A stretch of DNA of 64,000 nt from Neoceratodus forsteri. Taxonomy: Eukaryota; Chordata; Ceratodontiformes; Ceratodontidae. Position 1 is the stretch's first letter. The number at the start of each line of letters is the position of its first letter. Positions 44,671 through 55,860 of the stretch are shown piece by piece. Made by a program: the position numbers and the translations under genes. The stretch is from contig JADMNL010000028.1 of assembly GCA_016271365.2 (NCBI GenBank), positions 57,058,001 to 57,122,000 of the forward strand. The letters are read 5' to 3'. The notes beneath the pieces are model-generated. The model was not told where the DNA came from. It searched no databases and saw only the letters and a list, made by a program, of their open reading frames with translations.

Positions 44671-45115
44671 TTTATTTATTTGGGTTTTGGTAACCGGGTA
44701 TGTACACTAGATAATTGCATGCCTATTTTCAGGCACGACCCAGGAGATTTCAGGACAAGTAATCAACAAGCAACAGTAACAGAGCAAAACAAGTTACACA
44801 ACTAAAGGGACACCAAAGCGTAAACCAGCTTTGCAGCATGACAGCAAGTAAACAGTGCATTACATTAGCAATAGTGGATTAATGTGGAATAGTTACATTT
44901 GCTAAGAGCAAAAGGGATGGCTTGGGCAATCTGACTGCACAAAGATACTGGAGTGCTGAGAAAGCAATGGGTGGTAGTTGAGGTTAAATGCAGGTACAGG
45001 CCATCGATATAAGTAGGTGAGACTCCAAAGCTACTTTGAAGGATGGTAGGGATGGAGTGTTGTGAATATTGGTAGGGAAGGAGTTCCATATGGTTACTTG
45101 AGCATTACTTTGTTG
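44671..45115 (-). pseudogene. LINE 3' end, same family as 50600-51950
   Basis: Reversed tail tttatttatttgggttttgg then taaccgggtatg, matching the reversed tail at 51900-51950 (aaataaataaata, ccaaaagc). It also shares acgacccaggag with acccgggagag. At its 5' side it encodes VTIWNSFPTNIHNTP and SLPSFKVALESHL, an RT C-terminus. It sits inside DIRS-3, between the ICR and the right end. Confidence 0.7.
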
Positions 45116-45299
45116 CAATTTCACAAGCATTTTGAAGTTTTAGCCATGTCATGACAAGTTTTGTCTACGAACAATTTTCGAAACATTTTAGTAGTTACCT
45201 ATATCACTTTGGTGGCCACCACTTCCCTTGCAATACAAACAAATCTGGCAGTACGTCAGTAAGGGAAGTGTGATCACATCACCGTTTGAACTTGTATTC

Positions 45300-45425
45300 C
45301 AAATTCTAAAATTTGCATTAAGTTCTATGTCCAGGGCAGCACACTCCAGTGAACTGATACACTTCTGTAGGGCTCACTGATGGATCCCAGAAAAGAAACA
45401 ACATTCTTCTTCTTCTTAGTAACTT
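45300..45425 (+). repeat. DIRS-3 right terminal repeat (probable)
   Basis: agggctcactgatggatccc then agaaaagaaacaacatt pairs with the ICR-like sequence at 44595-44640. Diverged, so the end is approximate. Confidence 0.5.
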
Positions 45426-46035
45426 CTTCTGGCCTCTAATCCCCCCACCTTGCATGAAAAGTCCATCCAGCTGCCTTGGGAAATGAGCAGGGAAGTAAGT
45501 CATTTGAAAGCAGTCACCTCCATGGAGATTTCCCAATGCTTGTGCTGATCACGAAGGCCCTGACCAATGAAGCGGTGGGAGAATAAGTTCACCTAGGCCT
45601 GTGATCATGAGTATGACACCAAGATGGGATGGTTCAACCATGCTGGTTATAGCCTGTGGGCCATGGGCTGAGCTCCTGGTCCTACATAAAGAGTGAAAAA
45701 TGGAAGCAGAGAGGATATAATTGGATTCTGTGGGTGGTGCATGCTTTGTCTGTCCCCTGCAAGGCTTCAGTACTAAAGTATACAAAACCTGACTGCAGAG
45801 AGGGGAGAGAAGCCAGATCACAAGAACACACTGTTGCGCCGGTGAAAGAGTGACAATTTTTTGTAACTCCACCACTCCCTCCCATACTGCATTTTGTTGT
45901 AGGTTCTAGTAAACTGGGATGCTGTATACTTTTCCTATAGTGTGTGTGTTATATTTTAATAATTGCTTGAGTATAATTGTACACGACAGGTGTTATATAT
46001 ATATCAGATGTTTCTTGCTTCAAGTCACATTTCAG
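45426..46035. other. No recognisable repeat; intron side of candidate exon
   Basis: A 108-residue minus frame (45549-45875) resembles no known family. The last 40 bp, ending ttgcttcaagtcacatttcag, look like a 3' splice site for the segment at 46036. Confidence 0.35.
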
Positions 46036-46136
46036 AGTGGAAAATTAACTTTGTTTATTAATATTCTAAGGATGAGCGAGAAAGCAAGAAGATCTTGCAG
46101 GAAAAAACTAGAGAATGCTGAAGGAGAAATTGCTCG
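46036..46136 (+). CDS. Candidate host exon, charged helical fragment
   Basis: An open segment bounded by an acceptor-like pyrimidine-rich stretch ending cacatttcag (46035) and a strong donor-like cg|gtacgt at 46137. In the open frame it reads SGKLTLFINILRMSEKARRS, continuing CRKKLENAEGEIAR. An alternative acceptor (attctaag) would start the exon at 46071, giving 66 bp. The charged part is helix/coiled-coil-like. No homology to the retroelements here, and I do not recognise the protein. The neighbouring frame also has a coiled-coil-like stretch (DERESKKILQEK), so a frameshifted pseudo-exon is possible. Confidence 0.3.
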
Positions 46137-46199
46137 GTACGTATTAACTGAAAAATAAATCATCTGACATTGCTTATAAGTTACAGAAATGAAGAGTAC

Positions 46200-49155
46200 T
46201 TAGATACATAGACACTGTTGGCAGATAGGGGCCTATGGCCCACCCAGTCTGCCCATTTGAGCTTGTAAGTTCCGTTAATGTTTTTCTAGATGTCTGATGC
46301 CCCTTACCCCTAACCTACAGAATTCCCTTATGTCTATCCCATACATTCTTAAATCCTGTGATTATTTCAGCCCCCACCACTTTCGCTGGCAGGGTGTTCC
46401 ACTTGTCCACCACCCTTTCTATGAAAAAATTCTTCCTCACGTTTCCTCTGATTTGCCCTCCGTCCAACTTTATCCCATGCCCTCTAGTCCTGGAACATTC
46501 TTTTTGCTCAAAAATAGTGTATTCCTGCACCTGTTCCTCCCTGAAAGGTACTTGTATGTCTCTAACATATTCCCTCTCTCCCTCCTGTCCTCCAGGGAGT
46601 ACATATTCAAGTTTTTCAGCCTGACCTCATAGGACATGTGATGCAATTCTTGTACCATCTTTGTTGCCCTCCTCTGAACCTTCTGTACCCTATGTCCTTA
46701 CGTAGATAAGGACTCCAGAACTATACACTGTACTCCAGGTGGGGCCTTACTAGTGTCTTGAATAGTGGAATTATGACCTCCCTTTTCCTGCTGGTGATGC
46801 CCCTGCCTATGCATTTCAGCATCATATTTGCTTTACCTACTGCCTTGTTGCACTGTTTCTTTACCTAGAGGTCATCAGAGATGACAACCCATAGGTCCAT
46901 TTCCTGCTTGGTGCCCCAACTGATATGTTGCTCCAGGGTTTTTGTGCCCCATATGCATTATCTTGCACTTCTTTGCATTGAATTTCAATTGTCAAACCTT
47001 TGACCATTCTTCAAGTTTCTGCAGGTCCCTCCTCATTCTGTCTACACCCTCTGGCATGTCCACTCTGTTACAGAGCTTTGTGTCATCAGCGAATAGGAAA
47101 ATTCTGCTTTCTAGGTCCTGCACAATGTCACTGATGACAACATTGAATAGGACCGGTCCCATCACTGATCCCTGTGGTACCCCACTGGCCACTCTTCCCT
47201 CTGTTGAATGACAGCCATTTAGCACCACCCTCTATGTCCTTCTGCCCAGCCACTTACCAACCCACCACACTACTCTCCTGCCTACTCCTATATTCCCCAG
47301 TTTGTTAAACAGCCTCCTATGTGGCACAGTGTCAAAGGACTTGCTAAAGTCCGGATAGTACACGTCAACTGCTCTCCCTTGATCTACCTCTTTGTCACTC
47401 AGCCGAACAGTTTAATGAGGCTGGTCTAGCATGACCTCCCACCAGTGAAACAATGCTGTCCTGCAGTCCGTCAGCAACCAGATGTTCTCCAATCTCCCCT
47501 TCAGTAGTGCTTCAATGATCTTTCCCATTACCGAGGTCATGCTGACTGGTCTGTAGTTCCCCACTTCCTCTTAATTCCTGCTTTTGTATAAGGGGACTAC
47601 ATTTGTTGTCCTCCAGTCTTTAGGTACCTCCACTGTTTCCAATGATTGGCTAAACAGGATTGCCAGAGGTTCAGCCACCACCTGTCTTAGTTCCTTTATG
47701 ATCCTTAGGTGCACCCATCTGGCCCCATTGCTTTATCAACTCTTATTCCTTCCAGTTCCTTAGGACCCTTTCCCATGTAAAGGGGCTTGTGCCCATTTCC
47801 GTGCTGTTCTCATCCCTTGTACTCCTTTCAAGCCCATTACTCTCCTCTTCTGTTCCTCAGTAAAGACTGAGCAGAAATATCTGTTCAGTATGTTAGCTTT
47901 ACTGTTGTCATCCTCCACACAAGCCCCGTCCTCCCCCATCAGTCTCACTATCCCTCCCTTTGCCTTTTGTTTTATTTACTTTTGTAGGTTTTGTCCCCTC
48001 TAACCACTGATTTTACAATGTGCTCTTCTGTCTGAGCTTCGACTTCCCTTTGTGACCTCCCTGCCAGTGGCGGAGCAAGGTTTGGGAGCAGTTGGGAGCC
48101 AGGGAGTGCCAGTCAGTCAATCACGGGCTCCACAGAGGCACTAAACGGCGAATAAAGATGATGGCGGGGCACCACTACTTACACTGGGGCAGCCAGGAGG
48201 GGTGACCACCCCCCCAGCCCCCACTCTAGCTCCGCCACTGCTCCCTGCCTCCCTTTGCTTCTCCTGGTACTTCTCCCTATCTCCTTCTGCCCTGCATCTT
48301 TTTGTATTGCCTGAATGCAATCTTTTTGGCTTTCATTTTTTCTGCTACCTCCTTGGAAAACTATAACGACTTCCTCTTCCTTTCCCCCTTGCTAACCTGC
48401 TTAAAGCATAATTATGTTGCTCTTGTAATCTCTGTTTTAAATATTGCCCACTGTTCCTCAAACCGATTCCCTCCCCAATCTGAACAGTGCCTCTTTCAAG
48501 CATGTCCCCAATTTCCCAAAGTCTGCTCTCCTGAAATCCAGGATACGTGTTTTTGTGTGGTTTGGTTCTGCTTCTTCTTTGATTTCAAACCACAGTGACC
48601 AGTGGTCACTGTTACCCAGGTGCTCCCTCGCTGTTACCCCTATCACACTACCCGCGTTTGTGAGCATGAGGTCCAGTATTGCCGTCTGCTGAGTTGGTTC
48701 CCTGACCAGTTGCTTAAGGAAAACACCCTGAAGGAAGTCCTGGATAAATCTGCTCCTGGGTGATGCTGCAGTTGGGAGGCTTCAGTCCACGTCTGAATTA
48801 CTGACGTTTGCAACCAGCACCATTTCCCCTTATCTGCCATCCTTTGGATGGCTAGTATTGACTCCCTATCTGTCTCTTCCTCCTGGGCTGGTGGTCTGTA
48901 GATCTCCTCTGTGCAGATGGCTGGCCCCATTTTCCTTTCCAGCTTAACCCTCAGTATCTCTCCCCATTATGTTCCTCCTGGATCTCTGTGGCCTTTATGC
49001 CATATTTCACATAAAGTGCCACTCCTCCTCCCCCCTTGCTGCCTTCCCTGTTCTCTTCTGAATATGTTGTAGCCAGGTATGGCCATCTCCCAGTCATTGT
49101 TATCATTACACCAGGTCTCTGTGATGGCCACAATGTCCAAGTCTGACAAGTAGGG
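46200..49155 (-). pseudogene. CR1-like LINE, endonuclease to 3' end (broken)
   Basis: The 3' end at 46200 (tacatagacactgttggcag then ataggggcc). Reading 5' to 3': endonuclease N-terminus DLDIVAITETWCNDNNDW (48967-49149; the ETW catalytic Glu is present), endonuclease end GNSDHWSLWFEIKEEAE (48458-48667), RT VPQGSVMGPVLFNVVISDIV with catalytic FADD (47082-47093), and C-terminus MYSLEDRRERGNMLETYKYL and FFIERVVDKWNTLPAKV (46315-46658). A hAT-type MITE interrupts it at 48065-48240. The longest CR1 copy in the window. Confidence 0.9.
48057..48248. mobile_element. hAT-type MITE with 8-bp target-site duplication
   Basis: The body 48065-48240 (176 bp) begins cagtggcggagcaaggtttg and ends ctagctccgccactg. 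The terminal 12 bp (cagtggcggagc) are a perfect inverted repeat. The flanking direct repeat ctccctgc lies at 48057-48064 and 48241-48248. The CAGTG-type ends with an 8-bp duplication are characteristic of hAT transposons. It has no coding capacity. Confidence 0.9.
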
Positions 49156-49373
49156 GATATATGTTTACTGAAACTGAAAAAGATTTGGCCAGAAATAACT
49201 ATCATGATAGCTTGACACATACATGGATGAACACTAGTGTGCCATTCCTTAGTTTGCCGTGGCTCTAGTAACAGTTGTAGTACTTTTGGACATGAGATAG
49301 TTGTAGCACCAGTGCTGTGATTCTCATATACTGTACATCTGCAGTGCTATTACAGAAAATGATAATGATCTTT

Positions 49374-49396
49374 CACACACACACACACACACACAC
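49374..49396. repeat. (CA)n microsatellite
   Basis: Eleven CA units. Confidence 0.95.
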
Positions 49397-49439
49397 GGTA
49401 ATATTCTTTGCAAAAAAACTGCATTAATTCAACAAGGCT

Positions 49440-49625
49440 TAAGTTAAGGCCACAAAAGTAGGGAAATGTGGCGTCAAGAGTTTCCAACCCTGATTCCCCA
49501 CTCTCACCCCCCAAAACAGCAAAAGGAAAAAACATTAAGGTTTTGAGTCTTTAGAATCTTGGTGAATCAGTGGTGGGATCTTCCTTGAGGTTGTCCACCC
49601 TAATGCTCACCCCTCCCGAAACCAT
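49440..49625 (+). repeat. Copy of the M70 dispersed module
   Basis: agagtttccaaccctgattc at about 49477 and gaggttgtccaccctaatgc then tcacccc at about 49586-49612 match the blocks at 5240-5330 and 62490-62580. Confidence 0.5.
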
Positions 49626-50471
49626 TTTGGTAATAATCACAATAAAACAGTTTATCATCCATGTCACAGCTCAGTATCTGTTGTAGATATCACAACTTAC
49701 GTATGCTACATCTGTGTACATTGTGTGCAGGGTAAACTGTAGGTAGACTTAAAAGCACATTATTGAGAAAATCTCTTTTTATATTTCAGATGTTCAGTAC
49801 AAGATAAATTTACAGCTTGTACAGTCTTGTTTTCAAGAAGTCATACATGAATGCACCAGTGAAGCATTTAGAGTCAAGATTTGGCTACACTGGTTTATTA
49901 CTTAAGAGCAAATTTGTTGCTGTATTATCTATCAGAACTGGAAATACTCACAAGTGTATAGACCTGGGGCAAGATTCCTAAAATCGCAAAGTACAGATGC
50001 TTGCATTGCACTTTGCAATTGCCCAGGTATCAAAGGTTGTTACTTGCAGTTGGATAATGCACCTGCACTATCCGACTGTGAATAGGGCCAGGACGAGTCA
50101 GCACTAACCCATTACTACATCTGCTAACCCTCTAGTACCACCCCGACATGCAGTTTGGAGTTAGCACAGGTGTGCTGTTTGGAATTCACAGAAGCAGCCA
50201 TGTAAATGAGACCATTGGGTATGCAAGGTGCCATGTGGCTATTTGCATGCTCATTATGGGCCCATTTACATAGGCTGCGCTAGAGTTTAGCACCCTCCCA
50301 CTGATCGCCAGACGATTGTAAAAAAAAATAAGTTACCTTGCTTCTAGTGATCCCCCCCACCCAATTGCTGGCCTAATAACAACAAAATAAGTTTCCCTGG
50401 TGCTAGTTGCCCCCATACATATACACATTGATTCCCAGTCAGATTTAAAAAACAACCTTTCCCTGGTGCTA
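49626..50471. other. Unassigned, with a small hairpin
   Basis: cagttggataatgcacctgc then actatccgactg at about 50048-50079 forms a near-perfect hairpin. No gene is recognised. tggcacagtgg near 50484 resembles a tRNA A box, but the B box is poor. Confidence 0.4.
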
Positions 50472-50589
50472 TAATGGCCCGCTGGCACAGTGGTAAGTTT
50501 TCTGCCTGCAACGCTGACAAGGATCAAGTGTCTAAGTGACTGCTCTCCTTCCCTAGGTGGGGAGGGTGGTCACATGCTCAGCACACAAC

Positions 50590-51950
50590 TGACCTCAGGG
50601 GAGACAGGGGTTAAGTAGCTGCTGGCACTAGCATGGTAAATGGAGGTGGGACAGATGTGTGCATTTGTGCCCTCGAAGTCATTGCACGTCCTGCCTCCTG
50701 GGTGAACATCTCTCAGTGTTGCTCCATCATGTATGCTGATGACTTTGTTGTCTACTCTGCCTCTCGTTCTGTCACTGACATTAATGCTCACCTGTCATCT
50801 GCGTTCCAACAGATTCAACTTTGGCTGTTCTCCAACTCTCTTTTCCATAATCTACCCAAGACCCAGACCGTGCTCTTTGGATCCTCCAGAAAAGTCCACA
50901 TGGTGGCTCCCAAGCTTCAGGTACACTGCTGCAATGGTTCAGCAGTCAATTCCAGCGATTCCTTCAAGTACCTTGGAGTGACGCTTGATCCCACAGTTAA
51001 TTCTTCCTCTCACATAAATAGAGACCTGCAGATCCATCAATATTAAGACAGGTGCTGCCTACCCTGTGCGCCACTCCTAAACCCTGCTGCCCGGATCTCT
51101 GTGGTGAGAGGTGTCCTCCCTAGGCTGCAGTATGCACTGCCAACCCTCTCCCATGCCAACGCTAGTATTCTTCATAAATGGGACACCACCTACAATAATA
51201 TCTATAGATTTGCCCTATCAGCCCCTTGCCTTACTCATCACTGCCACCTTTACTCCACCCGGAACTGTCTGTCTCCTACATCCCTGTGCTTCCTCTCGCT
51301 GAGGTGCTTCATGGACTCCATGACTAGAACCCCTCGCCCTGCAGGTCTTAGGGCCATGCTGACCCCTGTGCAGCACTCCCGCACTCTGAGGTCATGAAAC
51401 TCCCCTCTGCTCTCCGTCCCCCACTGCACAACAAAAATGGGTGAACAAGCCTCTACTTTACCCCAAATTCTGGAACTCCCTGCCCCCAATTCAAAGCACC
51501 CTTATCTCACTCCTCCCTCAGATCTGCACTCTTCCCCACCTTCTCGCACTTGACTGCTGTGACTGCACCTAACCCTCCCCAGACCTCTGTTCCTGCCTCT
51601 GCCTGCCTATCACTACCTGCTTTTTCTAACATCATGGATTTTGAACCAGTTTTGTCATTGTTCATATCATCCCTGCGAGGATGGCCACTATTTGTATAGT
51701 GAACCCTCTGTCGCTCCCTTCAGGGGGAATCTATGATAGAATTTAGGACATTTTCTTGTATCAGACCAGTGTTGTTGTAAGCGCCTGTACTCTACTGCAA
51801 AGATTGTTTGCTTCCAGGGTATGTTTTTCCTAGTCACACTATGTTGTATGTTTGATTGAATCTTGTACTCTCCCGGGTCATGCTTGAAAATAGGCAGGGT
51901 TATTGCCTGATGCACTTACCTGGTCACCAAAAGCAAATAAATAAATATCA
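50590..51950 (+). pseudogene. LINE RT C-terminal half and 3' tail (Jockey/I-group)
   Basis: The frame 50633-51046 contains the catalytic MYADDFVVYS (YADD at 50732-50743), WLFSNSLFHNLPKTQTVLFG and DSFKYLGVTLDPTV. After a frameshift: VRGVLPRLQYALPTLSHANA with LHKWDTTYNNIYRFALSAP (51101-51397), then KFWNSLPP near 51470. The tail ends caaataaataaata at about 51948, directly against a minus-strand CR1. A reversed copy of the tail is at 44671-45115. The N-terminal RT and endonuclease are absent. Confidence 0.78.
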
Positions 51951-51951
51951 C

Positions 51952-54420
51952 CTCTCTCCCTCCTTTGCTCTAGGGTATACATACTGACCTCCGTTAATCT
52001 GTCCTCATATGTTTTCTGATGCAGTACCTGCACCATTTTGGTTGCCCGTCTCTGGTTGCCTCCATTTTGTTAATGGTCTTGTGCAGGTGTGGTTGCCAGT
52101 ACTGCACACAGTACTCCAGATGAGGCCTAACCAGTGTCTTGTAAAGAGGGATTATTACCTCCCTCTTACGACTTGTGATACCCCTACTAATACACACCAA
52201 CATCCCCTTAGCCTTACCTACAGCTTTAGTGGTCTGCTTTAATGATTTCAGGTCATCTATGATGATATCCAAGTCTCTTTCTTCCCTTGTGATTGCCAGC
52301 AACTCCCCTCCCAACCTGCCTGGTGGCTTCAGGGTTTCTCTTCCCTATGTGCATGATCTTGCCTTTCTTTGTGTTAAACCCCAGTTGCCACTCTGCTGAC
52401 CATTTTGCCAGTTTATCCAGATCTCTTCCCATTCTGCCCACCCCATCTTTATCATCTACTCTGTTGCAGATCTTGGTGTCATCTGCAAACAGACAAACCT
52501 TACCCTCCAGTCCATCTGCAATGTCACTGATGAAGATATTGAAGAGGACTGGCCCCAGGACTGATCTCTGAGGTACCCCACTTGTGACTTGCATCTCTTC
52601 TGACTGTGTATTGTTCACCACCACTCTCTGTTCTCTGCCTGCCAACCAGTTTGCCACCCAGTTGACCAACTCCTGACCCTCCCTGAGCCTACCCAGCTTA
52701 TTAATCAATCAATCTTCTATGTGGAACAGTATAGAAAGTTTTACTGAAGTCAAGGTAGGCAACATCGCCTGCACCCCCTTGGTCCACCACTCTGGTTACC
52801 AGTTAAAGAAATCTATGAGATTTGTTTGGCAGGACCTTCCTGTTGTAAACCCATGGTGTCTTGGATCCTGTGCTCCTGTGGATTCCAGGTGTTGCACTAT
52901 AATTTCCTTAAGGAGTGCCTCCATAATCTTGCCCACTACTGAGGTAAGACTGACTGGTCTGTAGTTCCCTTGCCTCCTCCCTGCTACCACTCTTGTGGAG
53001 CGGGATCACATGAACCCTTCTCCAGTCTTCTGGAACCTTTCCTGTGCTTAGAGACTCATTAAACACTTTTGATAATGGCTCTGCTAGTTCAACCCTTAGC
53101 TCCTTTAGTACCCTGGTATGTATGCCATCAGGTCCCATTGCCTTGTCCACCCTGAGCTTAGCGAGCTCTTGTAGGACCTTTTCTTTTGTGAAGGAACTTG
53201 TGCACACCTCCCTCCCCTGTGTCCATGATGCTGAGCTGTGGGCCTGTCCTACCTTCTTTCTCAGTAAATACTGAGAAGAAGTATCTATTTAAGATAAATG
53301 CTTCCTTGGTCCTCCTCCACACACTCCCCGTTATCCTCATTGATCTTAGCACACCTCTCTGGACTTTCTCCTTTCACTGAAGTATCCATAGAAAGTCTTG
53401 TCCCCTTCTTTTACTATTTGTGCTAGTGTTTCCTCGGTTTGGGCCTTTGCCTGCCTTACTACCATCCCTGCTTCCCTTAGGGAAGTTTGGTATGCCTCCC
53501 TATCTTCATCCCGCTACGTTCCATTATATTTGCTGAAGGCCAGCCTTTTGGCTCTGACTTTTTCTGTTACTGTTTTTGAGAACTGAAGTGGTTTCCTCCT
53601 TCTTTTGCAATTGCCTTTCTCTCTAACACAATGGGATGTTGCTTTAAGTATTGCATCCTTAATGCTTGCCCGCTTTGCCTGTTCCCCTTTACCTGTATTT
53701 CTTCTTGCCAGGGCTGGCTTAACTCTGTGGGCCATCTTATCGAAGTCAACTCTTCTGAAGTCGCATATTTTTGCCTTGGAATGGGCTGATTTTGCTCTAG
53801 TAGCCAAATTGAACCATACCATGTGATGGTCACTGGCCCCCAGGTGACCTTCTACCTGGAGATCTGTGGTCTTTTCCCCATTAGTCAATACTAGATCAAG
53901 GATAGCCCTGTCTCTTGAGGGTTGTTGTACCAGTTGTTTGAGGCCCCCCCTCCCCTGCAGGGAATCCACCATGTGTCTATTTCTGATGGATGTTCCTGCT
54001 GGTACTGACCAATCTGTATCTGGCATGTTGAAGTCTCCCATTATCAGAACCTCCACTTTAGCTGTCATGTTTTGTATATCTTCTAACAGTAGTGTGTCTA
54101 TGTCCTCCCCCTGTGTATTCTGAATTTTTGTAGCTTTGATATTTTCATTAAGATAAAGGGCCAGTCCACCCCCGAACCTCTATCTTTTCTGACAGTACAT
54201 AGTCAGGTACTGAAGTCTCCCAAGTGTGGTTACCAGTGAACCATGTCTCGCTAATGACTACTGTGTCCAGTTTAGCCTCTGTCATTGTTGCCTGCAGGTC
54301 TGGGATCTTGTTTCCCCAACAGGTAGTACCCCTACACCCACTCCCCCCACCCCTACCCAAGCAAGTGACCAGCACAACCCTCTACTATCCACCGAGGCTG
54401 CACGCCGACAGAGCTGTCAG
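51952..54420 (-). pseudogene. CR1-like LINE, endonuclease and RT, 3' UTR missing
   Basis: Reading 5' to 3': endonuclease LDTVVISETWFTGNHTWE (54148-54375; catalytic Glu in ETW), then IMGDFNMPDTDWSVPAGT, ILDLVLTNGEKTTDL and HLGASDHHMVWFNLA (53514-54068). RT follows with DKAMGPDGIHTRVLKEL (52908-53207), VTSGVPQRSVLGP and catalytic FADDTKICNRV (FADD at 52478-52489) in the 52253-52708 frame, and C-terminal pieces to 51994. The 3' UTR is absent: the copy begins in the C-terminus right at the tail of the plus-strand LINE at 51950. Near twin of the copy at 5342-7768. Confidence 0.9.
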
Positions 54421-54480
54421 TGGGTGCATACTGCATATAGTATGTGCACATTGATTGACTCGGGCATGGGATCAGCTGAC

Positions 54481-54817
54481 TGAGGGACCACTAGACACCA
54501 GGGGAGTATTATTTCTAGTTCAGGCATGGGTGTGAGCGGGGGTAGGGACCACTAAACACCCTGGAATGCATCTATAAATGTCAGGCATGGGTGCCGGGGG
54601 GAGCCACTACCACATTTCAACATTGGTCCAGCAATTAAGGTTGCAATGGAGGGACCACTGGCACCAAGGAAACTTGTATTTTTGTAATCCTTCTGGTGAT
54701 TGTGGGGGGGACACTAGCACCAGAGGAAACTTTGTTTTTGTAATTGGGCTGGGGATCAGTGGGGAGGGACCACTAGCAACAGGGAAACATATTTTTGTTA
54801 TCGAGCTGGCGATCAAT
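54481..54817. repeat. Minisatellite, ~56-61-bp degenerate units
   Basis: gggaccacta-type starts occur at 54484, 54545, about 54600 (diverged), 54651, 54707 and 54765. Later units share gcaccaaggaaactt and tatttttgta, then tctggtgat or ctggggatcagtgg. It is followed by (GT)n and a G-run. Confidence 0.75.
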
Positions 54818-54839
54818 GTGTGTGTGTGTGGGGGGGGGG
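54818..54839. repeat. (GT)n(G)n low-complexity tract
   Basis: Six or so GT units followed by nine or more G. Confidence 0.9.
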
Positions 54840-54864
54840 CACCACAGTATCTCTGATATCTCTG

Positions 54865-55112
54865 ACATTAGTGTCAGTGGCTCAGCAGGTAGCATACTTG
54901 TCTCCAAGGCCGGGGGATCAGAAGGCTGTGGGTTCTATCTGCACACCAGGCACTTGGGTAAATATCCCAATACTGACACTGTAGTGCAGCATGAGGGGGG
55001 TGCTGCACTCCTGGGGTACCATCTTTTGGATGAAACATTAAACCGAGGTCCCGTCTGCCTGTTCTGGTGGTATTTCAGGTGGATGTTAAAGATCCCATGG
55101 CACTTCTCGAAA
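54865..55112 (+). mobile_element. tRNA-derived SINE
   Basis: The head has an A-box-like tggctcagcaggtagcat (54880-54897) and a B-box-like gggttctatctgc (54929-54941). The body has a conserved gatgaaacattaaaccgagg then tcccgtctgcc, and ends with gttaaagatcccatggcact. The last block is the well-known 3' part of several vertebrate tRNA-SINEs. There is no clear poly(A), so the 3' end is approximate. Confidence 0.75.
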
Positions 55113-55708
55113 AGAGTAGGGGAATGTTTTATTAAATACACACAACAAATTATGACAACAGTTAAAGTTACATGCTTAAGCATAACAGAAAATTGTGTCC
55201 ATAACTCAAGAATACATAGCTTTTTCACACAGGATTTTGTACAGTCAAAGTAAACATATTTTAATCCTTTGTCTATGTACTGTGCATTCTTTCCTAATCA
55301 GAATTTCTATTTTATCCTTTAAAAATGGTACAGTTCTCCATCTAGTTAACCACATGTCTCTCTCAATAAAAAGTTCCTCTCAGACTCACACTGTACCCTT
55401 ATTTCATTTTCTACACTTTCAAACACTTGTGTTGGATTATGATGCACTTGTTGTAGCACAAACATGCACCTTGTTTGCCACAGAACAAATTTCTTTTTTT
55501 TTTCTCTCTAAATCCTACCCACAGCAGAGCGGCAGCCAATGGGCATGTCTGCTGTTATGTTAGGGACACCCAGTCCCTAGCAACCACCCAACTCTGTCTC
55601 CTAGCTAGGGGAGAAACCAGTTTCCTTGTCCACGATGTAAATACAGTCTGGAAACCTGAAAAGATGATAAAAAAAAAAAAATTTGAGGGGCACCATACAC
55701 TATAAAAA
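55113..55708. other. No recognisable gene
   Basis: AT-rich sequence with T- and A-runs. A 122-residue plus frame (55195-55563) matches nothing I know. Confidence 0.4.
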
Positions 55709-55860
55709 ATACAGTATGGGTAACCCCATGCAGAACCGTGTGTTCTAACACCTCGGGGTCTGATTCCCAAGGACCCCTCGAGCTTTGGTCTCGTGGTCAC
55801 AAGGAATCAGACCCCTCTGTGGCAGAACACACTGGTTCTGCATGGTTAACCATCCTGTAT
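55709..55860. mobile_element. Mariner/Tc1-like MITE (fold-back, TA-flanked)
   Basis: The left arm cagtatgggtaaccccatgc then agaaccgtgtgttct is mirrored by a right arm whose reverse is caggatggttaaccatgcag then aaccagtgtgttct. Both arms share ggggtctgattcc further in. The palindrome is bounded by TA on each side (ta|cagt... and ...cctg|ta), as expected for mariner/Tc1 target duplications. Length 148 bp without TA. It lies at the 3' edge of the Tx1-like LINE. Confidence 0.75.

Larger units (their letters stand above)
34010..45425 (+). mobile_element. DIRS-3: older DIRS retrotransposon, split by DIRS-2
   Basis: Plus-strand DIRS remnants lie on both sides of DIRS-2: gag-like pieces at 34010-36150, then RT, RNase H and recombinase pieces at 41793-44560. 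An ICR-like segment (44555-44640) and a matching right end (about 45300-45425) follow. The gag frame before DIRS-2 (VMEASK) joins well to the sequence after it (KELMAC). I did not find a left terminal repeat, so the left boundary is a minimum. It is more diverged than DIRS-1 and DIRS-2 and belongs to another subfamily. Confidence 0.75.

Noticed and set aside
45549..45875. 108-residue minus-strand open frame
   Set aside because: No domain or homologue recognised; the flanks give no splice or promoter evidence.
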